Source: Chitinophagaceae bacterium (GTDB taxonomy: Bacteria > Bacteroidota > Bacteroidia > Chitinophagales > Chitinophagaceae). From it: DNA of 64,000 bases. The notes beneath the pieces were generated by a model. The model ran no database searches, was not told the origin of the DNA, and saw nothing but the letters and a program-made list of their open reading frames with translations. The stretch lies in assembly GCA_017307755.1 (NCBI GenBank), contig JAFKGQ010000017.1, positions 216,935 through 280,934 on the forward strand, in the 5' to 3' direction. Position 1 is the stretch's first letter. Every line of letters begins with the position of its first letter. Of this stretch, positions 17,501 through 25,940 are shown piece after piece. A program made the position numbers and the translations under genes.

Positions 17501-18351
17501 TATCCCCAGTTATCACTCCGGCTGCCGGTGAACGTACAAAATATCTCCGTAGGGTCTATCACCAATGTGGCATCAGGAGAATAATCCTTTACCTTAAAGC
17601 TTACCTTATTGCCGTCCTTGATGACATAACTGCAGGAAACGTCGGTCCTCCCTTTATTATCCACCAGGTAGGCCTTTGGCTCAAGCTCCTTCACCGTGCT
17701 CACCGAAGTCTTCACCAGCAGCTGCCCCTTCTTAATACTGAGCTGATCAGCCCCGGCATATCGCAGACTGATCCGGGAAGGGTCAGCCCCGGGATGCACG
17801 ATGATATCGTATTTCAGCACGCCTTCATTGGTATAATAATGCACATCGATGCCATCGTACACATCCTTGAAGGTTACACTCAGATATGGCTTTGCCTGCG
17901 AAACCCATTTGCCCGGGTCGCCTAATATGTAGTTATTGTAGGAAGGAAGAGGTTTCTCCGCAACGATCCCCGGGTTCGGGTTCGCATTTTCAAAATTGAC
18001 ATTGTACAGATGTGAATGAAGCCTGTAAGTGCTGGGGGGTACCACCGGACGCCCCTTGCCTGTACTCGTACTCGCCACATTGACTGCCGCACCCGCTCCT
18101 CCGCCGCCCGTTACGCGCTCGCCATGCAGCAGATGATGGATACGCCCCATGTCGGACGTGTCATGTACAACTACCGAGTACCCTCCATTTCGAAGAAAAA
18201 AGGTACCTGCGGTCATCTGCGCCCGGAACTTGATAGTCGGATCCCACTGCCCCTTGTTCTCAACAAATTCGAGATTGGAATAGCCGGATTGTGCTGAGAG
18301 ATACAGGACGGAAAGATTGAACACCAGAAAAAAGAGGCCGATTCTTCCCAA
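14590..18351 (-). CDS. Large secreted protein with PKD repeats and gliding-motility C-terminal (T9SS type B) domain, paralogue 2
   Basis: 1253 aa, TTG start, signal peptide to ~residue 20 (YLSAQ). It has the same order as its neighbour: LEFVENKGQWD N-terminal domain, propeller-like YATYLGGGGDEQPHS repeats, four PKD domains (NFGDGGADV, WDFGDGTTS, WQFGDGAS) and the type B sorting tail (PNAFTPGRFGQN, FRIYNRWGQMVF, GWDGYYKG). The two paralogues align over their full length, with long identical blocks in the propeller and the C-terminal domain, and 41 bp separate them. Their role is unknown; adhesion or matrix structure is usual for such architectures. It is the first gene of the three-gene module with PorP/SprF. 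Confidence 0.92.
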   Translation of the reverse strand: MGRIGLFFLVFNLSVLYLSAQSGYSNLEFVENKGQWDPTIKFRAQMTAGTFFLRNGGYSVVVHDTSDMGRIHHLLHGERVTGGGGAGAAVNVASTSTGKGRPVVPPSTYRLHSHLYNVNFENANPNPGIVAEKPLPSYNNYILGDPGKWVSQAKPYLSVTFKDVYDGIDVHYYTNEGVLKYDIIVHPGADPSRISLRYAGADQLSIKKGQLLVKTSVSTVKELEPKAYLVDNKGRTDVSCSYVIKDGNKVSFKVKDYSPDATLVIDPTEIFCTFTGSRSDNWGYTSTYDNAGNFYVGGVVIQYPDYSGSLFGATPGAFQSSFQGGDGSEGVAEVDENGTPILYYNFDVGIMKFNGNGTQIVYATYLGGGGDEQPHSMVVDGQGNLVITGRTTSGTKGTTNFPTFPASAGTHQGSGFDLFVTKLNATGTGLIGSQKIGGSGDDGVNYSPKYVNLNGTQELRLNYGDDGRGEVILNAAGEIYIVSCTKSSDFPVIGAFQAGSGGKQDGVVLKLSADAQTLLASSYLGGSEADAAFSVAINPLDNNMYVSGGTLSNNLPGVSGTVVGGSNHGGVDGFVSIIHDNGGSFSLVRTTYFGTTSTDMIYGLQFDKGGFLYITGTTFGVITPVNSPFNQGGNQASGKQFITKLKPDLSGIVYSANFGPSGGASPNLSPTAFLVDRCENVYVSGWGGGLDISEGYSNSGTNGLTPTSGAIKPNTDGADFYFFVLQKNAASQLYGSFFGQNGGLGDHVDGGTSRFDKQGVIYQSICANCGGPDNIFPVTGGVVHPRNGALAIRGGCNEAAVKIAFNFAGIAGGLKVSLKGRGDSLGCVPLKVTLQDTVRRAKSYIWNFGDGGADVATTDYIVNHTYTAVGMYRVMMVAIDSNSCNVADTSYKTITVKNNQAYLDFDYAKVGLCNELNYEFSNKSTAPPPAQPFGNNSFVWIFGDQPNQVVPGGPVTNVVGHTFPSPGTYNVSLILTDTNYCNAPDTLPKPLFIATNVVASIGTPTTGCAPYYAHFDNNSLGGQTYLWDFGDGTTSTDRVPPDHYYPNPGQVTVKLTVWDPATCNKVDNTSVTITLLSKPSADFTWAPDPPTPNTRTVLTPVNSSSDVVKWEWQFGDGASTVKTSPDTAEHQYQRTDTFRACLIVFNSSGCTDTICHPVPALINPLLDVPNAFTPGRFGQNAIIKVVGFGIVHMNFRIYNRWGQMVFQSTDPNIGWDGYYKGTMQPMDVYAYTLEAEYFDGSRTSKKGDITLLR

Positions 18352-18393
18352 TTTATTGAGTTTCAGATTTTACAATAGACGACCACCCCTTCT

Positions 18394-20475
18394 CTACGAA
18401 ATCCTGCTCCACTGCGTTTTGCCATGCTGCACCTGAAGAAAATGCTTTAAACCCGCGTTCTCCGCCGCATCCAGGTCGGGATCCCTCTCCAGTATCCTTT
18501 CCGTCAATTCCCGGGCAAGTTCCAACAACTCCCTGTCCTGCACGATACTGGCCAGCTTAAAATTCAACATGCCGCTTTGACGGGTACCGCTGATATCTCC
18601 GGGGCCACGGATCTCCAGATCCTTTTCAGCAATTTTAAAGCCATTGTTGGTTGAACATAAGGTGTTTAACCGCTCTCTGGCTTCTTTGTTCAACCGAGGA
18701 CTTGTTAATAAAATGCAAAAGCTTTTTTCCCGGCCCCTCCCAACCCTGCCCCTCAACTGGTGCAGCTGCGACAACCCGAATTTTTCGGCGCTCTCTATCA
18801 CCATCACCGTGGCATTAGGCACATTTACCCCTACTTCGATCACCGTGGTGGCGACCATGATCTGAGTATCGTTTGTAAGAAAACGTTGCATGTTGGTCTC
18901 CCTGATCTCCTGTTTCTGTCGCCCATCAACCCTGCTTATCCAATACTTTGGCTCGGGAAACCAAGCCTTTATATTCTCATACCCCTGCTCAAGATTCTCA
19001 TAATCCACCTTCTCCGACTCCTCTATCAAGGGAAAAATGATATAGGCCTGTCTGCCTTTATCGATCTCATGACGGATAAAATCCATCACCTGCGGCCGCT
19101 TATCATCAAGACGATGTACGGTGGCAATAGGTTGCCTCCCGGGAGGCAATTCGTCCATGATAGAATAGTCCAGATCCCCATAGGCCGTCATCGCCAACGT
19201 CCTGGGTATAGGGGTCGCGGTCATCACAAGCACATGCGGGGGTGTAGCCGCCTTTTTCCATAGACGCGCCCGCTGTTCCACGCCAAAACGATGCTGCTCA
19301 TCCACGATGGCCAGACCTAGATTACCAAACTGTACAGCCTCCTCCAAAATGGCATGCGTACCGATCAGGATATGTAACTTCCCATCCCTGGCCATCTCCA
19401 ACACCTCCTTCCTGGACCTGGATTTGGAAGACCCCATCAACAACCGTACTTCCACAGGCATATCCTTCAACAAATCCCTGATGCCTTCATAATGCTGCCG
19501 GGCCAGTATCTCGGTAGGCGCCAGCAAAGAAGCCTGAAAACCATTGTCGATAGCCAACAGCATAGCCAGCAGGGCCACCATGGTCTTCCCGCTGCCGACA
19601 TCTCCCTGCAACAGCCGGTTCATCTGTCTGCCGCTGCCGGTGTCCCGGCGTATCTCTTTCAACACCCGCTTCTGGGCGCCCGTCAGCTCAAATGGCAAAT
19701 ATTCACTATAGAACTTATTAAAAACCTCTCCCACCTGCCCAAAAACAACCCCCTGGGAATACCGGTGCCGTTTGGACTTGATCATGCCCAGTCGTACCTG
19801 GGCAATAAAGAATTCCTCGAATTTGAGACGGGAAAGAGCCCGCTGATACAGGTCGGGACGGGTAGGGAAATGGATTTGCCGGTACGCCTCCCATCGGGAA
19901 AGATGACGCAAGGGCGCCCCCCCCGCCGGATCAGGATATTCCAACACCATCTCCGGCAAATTCTCCGGCAGGTCCTTTTCCTTTAACATCCCCAACAGGG
20001 TTTGGGTGAATTTACCCAGCTGCCTTCCACCCAACCCTTTTGCCTTTAGTTTCTCGGTGGTATTGTACACGGGCTCCAGGGTCGCCTGCCCGCCTGCCTC
20101 TTTTGCCGGGGCCTCCAGCTCGGGATGCGTGATCTGCGGAGAACCTTGAAAAAAACTCACCCTGCCGTATACCAGGAACTCACTCCCCACCTGCACCAGC
20201 TTCTGTACACCGGTGATCCCCTGGAACCACACAAGCTCCAGAACACCGGAAGCATCCCTGATCTCAGCCACCAGCCGCCGGCTGCGCTTATCCCCCATCA
20301 CCCCTACACTCATGATACGGCCGGCCACCTGGATAAATTCGGTATCCTGGGTGATATCCCTTATCAGGTTGATCCGGGTCCTGTCCACATGACGGTAAGG
20401 GAACAGGTTCAACAGATCATTAAATGTAAAGATCTGCAGCTCCTTGTTCAATAGCTCTGCGCGGTAAGGCCCCAC
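18394..20475 (-). CDS. recG: ATP-dependent DNA helicase RecG (true start upstream, non-canonical)
   Basis: This monomeric helicase remodels stalled forks and Holliday junctions. From the GTG at 20475 the protein is 693 aa: an N-terminal OB/wedge domain (~30-130), Walker A GDVGSGKT (~290-297), the DEQH box (~392-395), TATPIPRTL, and the C-terminal helicase motif QLRGRVGRG (~590). The conserved RecG N-terminal motif L-x-G-V-G lies upstream of that GTG: in-frame codons 20476-20538 encode S-N-P-I-E-Y-L-K-G-V. No ATG, GTG or TTG occurs between them and the in-frame TAA at 20539-20541. Initiation therefore probably uses ATA or ATC, or the start was lost. Confidence 0.93.
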   Translation of the reverse strand: MGPYRAELLNKELQIFTFNDLLNLFPYRHVDRTRINLIRDITQDTEFIQVAGRIMSVGVMGDKRSRRLVAEIRDASGVLELVWFQGITGVQKLVQVGSEFLVYGRVSFFQGSPQITHPELEAPAKEAGGQATLEPVYNTTEKLKAKGLGGRQLGKFTQTLLGMLKEKDLPENLPEMVLEYPDPAGGAPLRHLSRWEAYRQIHFPTRPDLYQRALSRLKFEEFFIAQVRLGMIKSKRHRYSQGVVFGQVGEVFNKFYSEYLPFELTGAQKRVLKEIRRDTGSGRQMNRLLQGDVGSGKTMVALLAMLLAIDNGFQASLLAPTEILARQHYEGIRDLLKDMPVEVRLLMGSSKSRSRKEVLEMARDGKLHILIGTHAILEEAVQFGNLGLAIVDEQHRFGVEQRARLWKKAATPPHVLVMTATPIPRTLAMTAYGDLDYSIMDELPPGRQPIATVHRLDDKRPQVMDFIRHEIDKGRQAYIIFPLIEESEKVDYENLEQGYENIKAWFPEPKYWISRVDGRQKQEIRETNMQRFLTNDTQIMVATTVIEVGVNVPNATVMVIESAEKFGLSQLHQLRGRVGRGREKSFCILLTSPRLNKEARERLNTLCSTNNGFKIAEKDLEIRGPGDISGTRQSGMLNFKLASIVQDRELLELARELTERILERDPDLDAAENAGLKHFLQVQHGKTQWSRIS

Positions 20476-20567
20476 CCCTTTAAGGTACTCTATAGGATTG
20501 CTGAGTATGCTGGCGACGGTATTGATACAGCGATATATTTACCGTAAAGTTAGCCGGTTTTATTTTA

Positions 20568-22235
20568 TCACATCCCGGTGATCCTGGCCGTGACATCCAC
20601 GGGTCTGACATATACCTCTATCTGTCCCTTTGTCTCAGGCCCGCGCCTGGGAGCCAGAAAAGAATCCACTAATTTATAGTTCTGACGCAAACAATCCCGG
20701 ACACGAAAAGGATAAAAATTATTCAGAGTAGGTATATACTCAAAAAGTACAAGGTCGTAATAACGCCCCCTGATCCTGCCTTCAAAGATATCCGCCTGCC
20801 TGTTGAACATCCCGACCCCGAGATGATACCACAAAGGCAGCTGCGAATTCCTCTCCAGCGAAAAGGGTACCTCTGCGGCCAGCGGGGTCAGCTCCGACAT
20901 GTTCAATACCCGGATACTTTCTTTTGCATCCATCCCCGCCCTCTTTATGATCTCCATGTTCATCAGCCTGTGAATACCCTCTGCCGTGGGAGCAGGCATG
21001 ATGATGCGATTGAAGGAAGGCAGCCCGCACTCCACCCACTGGTCCATCGGTACGTCCGTCACGGTATCACGGGAGATCATATAGGTTTGTCTGTTGACGA
21101 CATTCTCCCCCGTAACAGACTTTGCAACCTCTTTATGAGGAAGGACACGGGCCGCAAGCCGCTGCGTATACCTCCACCAGGTGCCGCTCCACCACAACAA
21201 TATCCCGGCGGAAACGATGACCAACAGCCGCGGACGGGCAAAGCTCACAGGCAACAACGGGCCTAACATAAAAAAGATGCAGGCAAAGGCAAAGCTGTGA
21301 AAAAAAATATTATTGTCAGGCGGCGTATAACTGGTGATCTGGAAGACGGCCGCCTCCCCCAGGACACCCAGGGTCAGCAATGCCATGAGCACGCCTTTCT
21401 TATCCGCCTTCAATGCAGCAAGACTTCTCCAACGAGCGATACAAAGCACTATGACAAGGAATATATAGAACTTGATCCACTGGGAAGAACCAAAGAATTC
21501 ATCCGCGATATCCCAGGCGGACACACGCGCAGTATGAGGCGCCTGTCCGTGGTTGAACCAATAACCAAACCCATATCTTGAAAAAACAAGGACGATCAGC
21601 GCCAGCAGCACGGCAAAACTACCCACATACACGAGGAAAGGCCGCCATTTTTTCTCCAGCAACCCGTTCGCTGCCAGCAAAGCGCAGCATAAAAAGAAGG
21701 CCATACCGCCGCCATCCTGCTTGGTAAGAAAGGAACACACGGTGAGACAACCCGCGCCTATCAGCCACGCCATGCCTCTTTCTGGGATATCTAGCCGAAC
21801 ATACCTGAACAGACAAGCCAGCGCAGCCAGCTCATATACGATGACGGAATGATTATACCACGGCCAGAAATTAAAGAACGAGTAAGAAATGCAGAATAAC
21901 AGCACTGCGGCCAGCCGGGTGCCCCTATCCACGGAAAGACTGACAAGGATGCTGCGGAAAGACAGACCTGCAATGATATTGATCAATACCTGCGCCTTTA
22001 CCAATGAGATGAGCTTTGCTCCGAAAACCTTGAAGAACAAGGCAGGAACGACCCAGAACATCCCTCCCAGCGGAGTGCCGAAATCCCTGAATGGCAGTTG
22101 CCCCTCACTCATTCTATACGCCCCTTCCCAGGAAAGAAAGATGTTCACCCGGTAGGGTAGCCGTATAAAAAGAGGAACACAGGCCAGCAGGATGATGAGG
22201 AGGATCTCCACCTTTGCGGGCAGTTTTTGGATCAT
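20568..22235 (-). CDS. GT-C type membrane glycosyltransferase-like protein
   Basis: A 555-aa integral inner-membrane protein with about 11-12 hydrophobic segments and a soluble C-terminal ~160 residues. The first periplasmic loop carries the acidic pattern expected of the GT39/ArnT/PMT_2 superfamily (E-G-A-Y-R-M-S-E-G-Q-L-P, ~35-47). Such enzymes transfer a sugar from a polyprenyl-phosphate donor on the periplasmic face. It lies 27 bp above the recG frame and is divergent, by 70 bp, from the UbiA/DprE-like operon, whose product would be a suitable donor (inference). Acceptor is unknown. One of four GT-C-like proteins in the window. Confidence 0.72.
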   Translation of the reverse strand: MIQKLPAKVEILLIILLACVPLFIRLPYRVNIFLSWEGAYRMSEGQLPFRDFGTPLGGMFWVVPALFFKVFGAKLISLVKAQVLINIIAGLSFRSILVSLSVDRGTRLAAVLLFCISYSFFNFWPWYNHSVIVYELAALACLFRYVRLDIPERGMAWLIGAGCLTVCSFLTKQDGGGMAFFLCCALLAANGLLEKKWRPFLVYVGSFAVLLALIVLVFSRYGFGYWFNHGQAPHTARVSAWDIADEFFGSSQWIKFYIFLVIVLCIARWRSLAALKADKKGVLMALLTLGVLGEAAVFQITSYTPPDNNIFFHSFAFACIFFMLGPLLPVSFARPRLLVIVSAGILLWWSGTWWRYTQRLAARVLPHKEVAKSVTGENVVNRQTYMISRDTVTDVPMDQWVECGLPSFNRIIMPAPTAEGIHRLMNMEIIKRAGMDAKESIRVLNMSELTPLAAEVPFSLERNSQLPLWYHLGVGMFNRQADIFEGRIRGRYYDLVLFEYIPTLNNFYPFRVRDCLRQNYKLVDSFLAPRRGPETKGQIEVYVRPVDVTARITGM

Positions 22236-22305
22236 TGTATTAATTTTCCGGCAATATTATAGATTTTGTTTTTTTGTTTGTATTTTGTCGCGATAATTTA
22301 ATGCA

Positions 22306-23193
22306 GTGGCGTACCTTAAACTCTTAAGACCAAAGGATTGGGCAAAGAATCTGTTTCTTTATATCCCTTTATTTTTCGGCGGCGAAATCTTTAATATTCA
22401 AAAGTTGACCAATATCACTTTTGGATTTATCGCTTTTTCCTTTGTAGCCAGCAGCATTTATATCATCAATGACTACCGGGACAGGGAAGACGATCGCAAA
22501 CATCCCGTAAAGTGCAAACGCCCGCTGGCAGCCGGCACAGTGTCTCCCACCGCAGCCCTCATCCTCTGCGGCTTGCTCCTGCTGGTAGGTTTCGGCCTCG
22601 CCTGGTGGATCCGCGACAAATTCCTGTTCGTAATTGGCATCTACTTCCTGGTCAACCTGAGCTATTCCCTGGGTCTTAAATCCATCGCCATCCTCGACAT
22701 TATTCTGCTGGCCATCGGGTTCGTATTACGTATCAAGGGAGGCTCCGTCATCTCCTTCGTACCCTTGTCCGAATGGATCGTCATTATGGTATTCCTGCTG
22801 GCCGTGTTCATGGCGCTGGGTAAAAGAAGGGACGACGTACTGCTAAAGCTTAGCTCCGGCACAGATATGCGCAAATCCATCAAAGGCTATAACCTGGAAC
22901 TGCTCAATACCCTGCTGGCGCTGGTCTGCGCCGTCATCGCCGTGGCCTATCTGATGTATACCATGGCCCCGGAAACCATCCAGCACATGGGCACCAACCG
23001 CCTCTATTACACTTGCATTTTTGTTTTTGCGGGAATTTTCAGATATTTGTCCCTCATTTACATATCTACCGATTCTGGCTCGCCTACTAAGATCCTTTAC
23101 AAAGACCGGTTTATTCAGATCACATTACTCCTTTGGATCGCCAGTTATATATTTCTCCTGTATGTACTGAAAGACAGAACCTTTTTTAAATAA
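22306..23193 (+). CDS. UbiA-family prenyltransferase, decaprenyl-phosphate phosphoribosyltransferase-like
   Basis: A 295-aa membrane enzyme, GTG start, with about nine hydrophobic helices. The first Asp-rich motif is N-D-Y-R-D-R-E-D-D (~55-63), followed by K-H-P-V-K-C-K-R-P-L, both typical of the subgroup that links PRPP to polyprenyl phosphate (Rv3806c-like) rather than quinone prenylation. The N-terminus YLKLLRPKDWAKNLF is also subgroup-like. It heads a plus-strand operon with DprE1-like, DprE2-like and HAD phosphatase genes (gaps 14, 7 and 26 bp), which is strong context for polyprenyl-phospho-pentose synthesis. Confidence 0.88.
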   Translation: MAYLKLLRPKDWAKNLFLYIPLFFGGEIFNIQKLTNITFGFIAFSFVASSIYIINDYRDREDDRKHPVKCKRPLAAGTVSPTAALILCGLLLLVGFGLAWWIRDKFLFVIGIYFLVNLSYSLGLKSIAILDIILLAIGFVLRIKGGSVISFVPLSEWIVIMVFLLAVFMALGKRRDDVLLKLSSGTDMRKSIKGYNLELLNTLLALVCAVIAVAYLMYTMAPETIQHMGTNRLYYTCIFVFAGIFRYLSLIYISTDSGSPTKILYKDRFIQITLLLWIASYIFLLYVLKDRTFFK

Positions 23194-23207
23194 TAAATGC
23201 AAATTGC

Positions 23208-24581
23208 ATGAAGAAAGATATTGCCAACTGGGGAAACTATCCGGTAATGGAGAGTGATGAACAAAATTTTATCATGCTGGACGACATGGCGCGCTATGTC
23301 AGAAACACTGAAACATTTATCCCCCGGGGCAACGGCCGCTGCTATGGAGACGCTTCCCTGGCCGGCAACACGGTCTGCACAGTAAAGTTCGATAAGATAC
23401 TTTCTTTTGATGCCGCCACCGGCGTATTCGAATGCCAGAGTGGTATTACCCTGGACCAGGTGCTGGAAGTAGTGGTGCCCAAAGGATGGTTCCTGCCAGT
23501 AACGCCCGGCACCAAATTCATCACCATCGGCGGAGCCATCGCCAGCGACGTACACGGTAAGAATCACCACATAGACGGCTGTTTCTCTCATCATGTGGAA
23601 GAAATGGATATCCTCCTGGCAGATGGGAACATCATCACCTGCGGACCAGGCCTGCATACAGACCTCTTTGAAGCCACCTGCGGAGGCATGGGGCTCACCG
23701 GCGTGATCACCCGCGTCAGATTCCGGCTGAAAAAGATCGAAACTTCCTATATCCGGCAGAAACAAGTAAAGGCAGCCAACCTGGAAGAGGTCATCCGCCT
23801 TTTTGAAAAATACAAGGACTATACTTATTCCGTCGCCTGGATCGACTGTCTGAAAAAAGGAAAAGGATTTGGTCGCAGCATCCTTATCCTGGGCGAACAT
23901 GCCAATCTATCCGATCTGGATGCCAAACAGCAATCCGCCCCTCTGCAGCTGCCAAAGAAAAAACAGATCACCTTCCCTTTCAATCTTCCCTCCTGGGTGC
24001 TGAACCGCTTTACCGTAAAAGCCTTCAACTTCCTCTATTATGGGAAGAACTTTAAAAAAGAGATCAACAACACCGTCAGCTACGAACCCTTCTTCTACCC
24101 GCTGGACGCTATCCTTCATTGGAACAGGGGTTACGGCCGGAAAGGTTTTATACAGTATCAGTTCGTTGTCCCCATGGAGGCCAAACAAGGGCTGATAGAG
24201 ATCCTGCAACGCATCAGCGACAAAGGCCTGGGCTCCTTCCTCGCCGTGCTAAAGATCTTTGGTAGCCAGGATAGCCTCATCGGCTTCCCCATGGAAGGCT
24301 ATACGCTGGCGCTGGACATCCCCGTAAGAAAGGGACTGTTCGAGATCCTGGATGAACTGGACAGGATCGTCCTCCAATACGGCGGCCGTTTGTATATGAG
24401 TAAAGACGCCCGCATGCGGCCCGAAGTGCTGAAAGCAGGATATCAACACCTGCCGCAATTTTTGTCGATCGTAAAAAAGTACGATCCTCATGGAAAGATC
24501 CGGTCCATGCAATCCGACAGGCTGGGACTTACATCCCAGGTGGATACCCCCGTCTACACTCATGCCAATACAACATACTAA
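23208..24581 (+). CDS. FAD-binding oxidoreductase, decaprenylphosphoryl-beta-D-ribose 2-oxidase (DprE1)-like
   Basis: A 457-aa PCMH-type flavoprotein. R-G-N-G-R-C-Y-G-D-A-S-L (~40-51) is the DprE1-type FAD loop, and F-I-T-I-G-G-A-I-A-S-D-V-H-G-K-N-H-H is the conserved segment following it. Length agrees with DprE1 (~460 aa). DprE1 oxidises the 2'-OH of polyprenylphosphoryl-ribose to a keto intermediate, which DprE2 reduces to the arabinose form; the next gene is the DprE2-like reductase 7 bp downstream. In mycobacteria the enzyme works at the periplasmic face. Whether the Bacteroidetes product is an arabinose donor is inferred, not shown. Confidence 0.88.
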   Translation: MKKDIANWGNYPVMESDEQNFIMLDDMARYVRNTETFIPRGNGRCYGDASLAGNTVCTVKFDKILSFDAATGVFECQSGITLDQVLEVVVPKGWFLPVTPGTKFITIGGAIASDVHGKNHHIDGCFSHHVEEMDILLADGNIITCGPGLHTDLFEATCGGMGLTGVITRVRFRLKKIETSYIRQKQVKAANLEEVIRLFEKYKDYTYSVAWIDCLKKGKGFGRSILILGEHANLSDLDAKQQSAPLQLPKKKQITFPFNLPSWVLNRFTVKAFNFLYYGKNFKKEINNTVSYEPFFYPLDAILHWNRGYGRKGFIQYQFVVPMEAKQGLIEILQRISDKGLGSFLAVLKIFGSQDSLIGFPMEGYTLALDIPVRKGLFEILDELDRIVLQYGGRLYMSKDARMRPEVLKAGYQHLPQFLSIVKKYDPHGKIRSMQSDRLGLTSQVDTPVYTHANTTY

Positions 24582-24588
24582 CTAACTT

Positions 24589-25320
24589 ATGCCTACTGTT
24601 CTGATACTCGGAGCCAGCTCGGACATGGCCGTTGCCATCGCCAAAAAGTTTGCATCGGAAGGATTCGATATCCAACTGGCCGCTCGTAACAGCAGCCGGC
24701 TGCAGCCGCTGCAATCCGACCTGTCCATCCGCTACAATATCACAGCCACACTGCACGAATTCGATGCCGAAAAAGAAGAAAGCCATGAGGTCTTCTTCTC
24801 ATCCCTGCAACCCGGACCGGATATCACCATATGCGTATTCGGCTATCTCGGAGAACAAAAAAAGGCGGAATCCGACTGGAAGGAATGCAGCCGTATTATC
24901 CAGGTGAATTACACCGGCGCCGTCTCCATCCTCAATATCGTTGCAAATTCATATGTCGATGCCGGCAAAGGTATCATCGCAGGCATCAGCTCGGTGGCAG
25001 GCGAAAGAGGACGGCAGAGCAACTATGTATACGGCAGCGCCAAAGCAGGCTTTACAGCCTACCTTTCCGGTCTGCGCAACCGGCTGTTCCATCACAAGGT
25101 ACATGTACTCAGCGTACAGCCCGGTTTTGTCTATACACGCATGACAGAAGGCATGCCCCTGCCCAAACCCCTGACGGCAAAGCCGGAAGAAGTAGCCACA
25201 GTAGTATACAAGGCCATCCTGAAGAAAAAGAACGTAGTCTACGTAAAATGGTTCTGGCGCTGGATCATGCTCATTATAAAGAGCATCCCCGAATTCATGT
25301 TCAAAAAGCTCAAGCTCTAA
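24589..25320 (+). CDS. SDR-family oxidoreductase, DprE2-like
   Basis: A 243-aa short-chain dehydrogenase. The Rossmann nucleotide motif is G-A-S-S-D-M-A (~8-14), the DprE2 variant of TGxxxGIG. Catalytic residues are Ser near 135 (GISSVAGERG) and Tyr148/Lys152 in YGSAK. DprE2 uses NADH to reduce the 2-keto intermediate made by DprE1. The hydrophobic C-terminal stretch (~222-235, WRWIMLIIKSIPEF) suggests membrane association, fitting a lipid-linked substrate. The gene sits third in the operon. Confidence 0.88.
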   Translation: MPTVLILGASSDMAVAIAKKFASEGFDIQLAARNSSRLQPLQSDLSIRYNITATLHEFDAEKEESHEVFFSSLQPGPDITICVFGYLGEQKKAESDWKECSRIIQVNYTGAVSILNIVANSYVDAGKGIIAGISSVAGERGRQSNYVYGSAKAGFTAYLSGLRNRLFHHKVHVLSVQPGFVYTRMTEGMPLPKPLTAKPEEVATVVYKAILKKKNVVYVKWFWRWIMLIIKSIPEFMFKKLKL

Positions 25321-25346
25321 CGCCGACAGGCCCTAAAATTTCATCC

Positions 25347-25940
25347 ATGCCGAGACGCATCGCCTTCTTTGATTTCGACGGGACGATCACGACAAAGGAC
25401 ACCCTGCTGGAATTCGTCCGGCACAACAAAGGCTCCTTCCGTCTCTACCTCGGCTTCTTCCTCACCAGCCCCTGGATGGTAGCCTACAAGCTGAAAATAA
25501 TCTCCAATCAAAAAGCCAAAGAGAAATTCCTTGGCTTCTTCTTTCACAACTACCCCCTGGCGAAATTCCACGAGCTTTGCGACGCCTTCGCAAAAGAGGC
25601 CATACCCCAGCTCATTCGCCCCAAGGCATTACAGGAGATCGCCCGCCTGCAGCAAGCCGGCGCTGAAGTGGTCATCGTATCAGCCTCGCCGGAGAACTGG
25701 ATACGTCCCTGGTCGGACCAGACAGGGCTGCAGCTCCTTTCCACCCGGCTGATGGTAAAAGATGAAAAGCTAACAGGGAAGATCATGGGTCGCAACTGTT
25801 ATGGAGAAGAAAAAGTAAGAAGGATCAAAGAAGCATATACCCTCTCCGATTACGACGAAGTATATGCATATGGAGACACAAAAGGCGATCTGCCGATGCT
25901 GCGCATGGCAAATATCTCTTTTTATAAACCCTTTCTGTAG
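25347..25940 (+). CDS. HAD-IB family phosphatase
   Basis: A 197-aa hydrolase. Motif I is F-F-D-F-D-G-T (nucleophile Asp9, Asp11), motif II is V-I-V-S-A-S, a conserved Lys lies around residue ~150, and motif IV is Y-G-D-T-K-G-D-L-P-M-L. The start at 25347 was chosen because it precedes motif I by eight residues; a longer open frame upstream runs through the reductase gene out of frame and is not coding. In the UbiA/DprE operon the expected job is removing the 5-phosphate from polyprenylphosphoryl-5-phosphoribose, done by a PAP2-type enzyme (Rv3807c) in mycobacteria. The last 19 bp overlap the convergent membrane-protein gene. Confidence 0.88.
   Translation: MPRRIAFFDFDGTITTKDTLLEFVRHNKGSFRLYLGFFLTSPWMVAYKLKIISNQKAKEKFLGFFFHNYPLAKFHELCDAFAKEAIPQLIRPKALQEIARLQQAGAEVVIVSASPENWIRPWSDQTGLQLLSTRLMVKDEKLTGKIMGRNCYGEEKVRRIKEAYTLSDYDEVYAYGDTKGDLPMLRMANISFYKPFL

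Noticed and set aside
24831..25346. N-terminal extension of the HAD phosphatase into the reductase gene
   Set aside because: The extension is the +2 frame of the DprE2-like gene with Arg/His-rich junk; the HAD fold starts at 25347, eight residues before the nucleophile.
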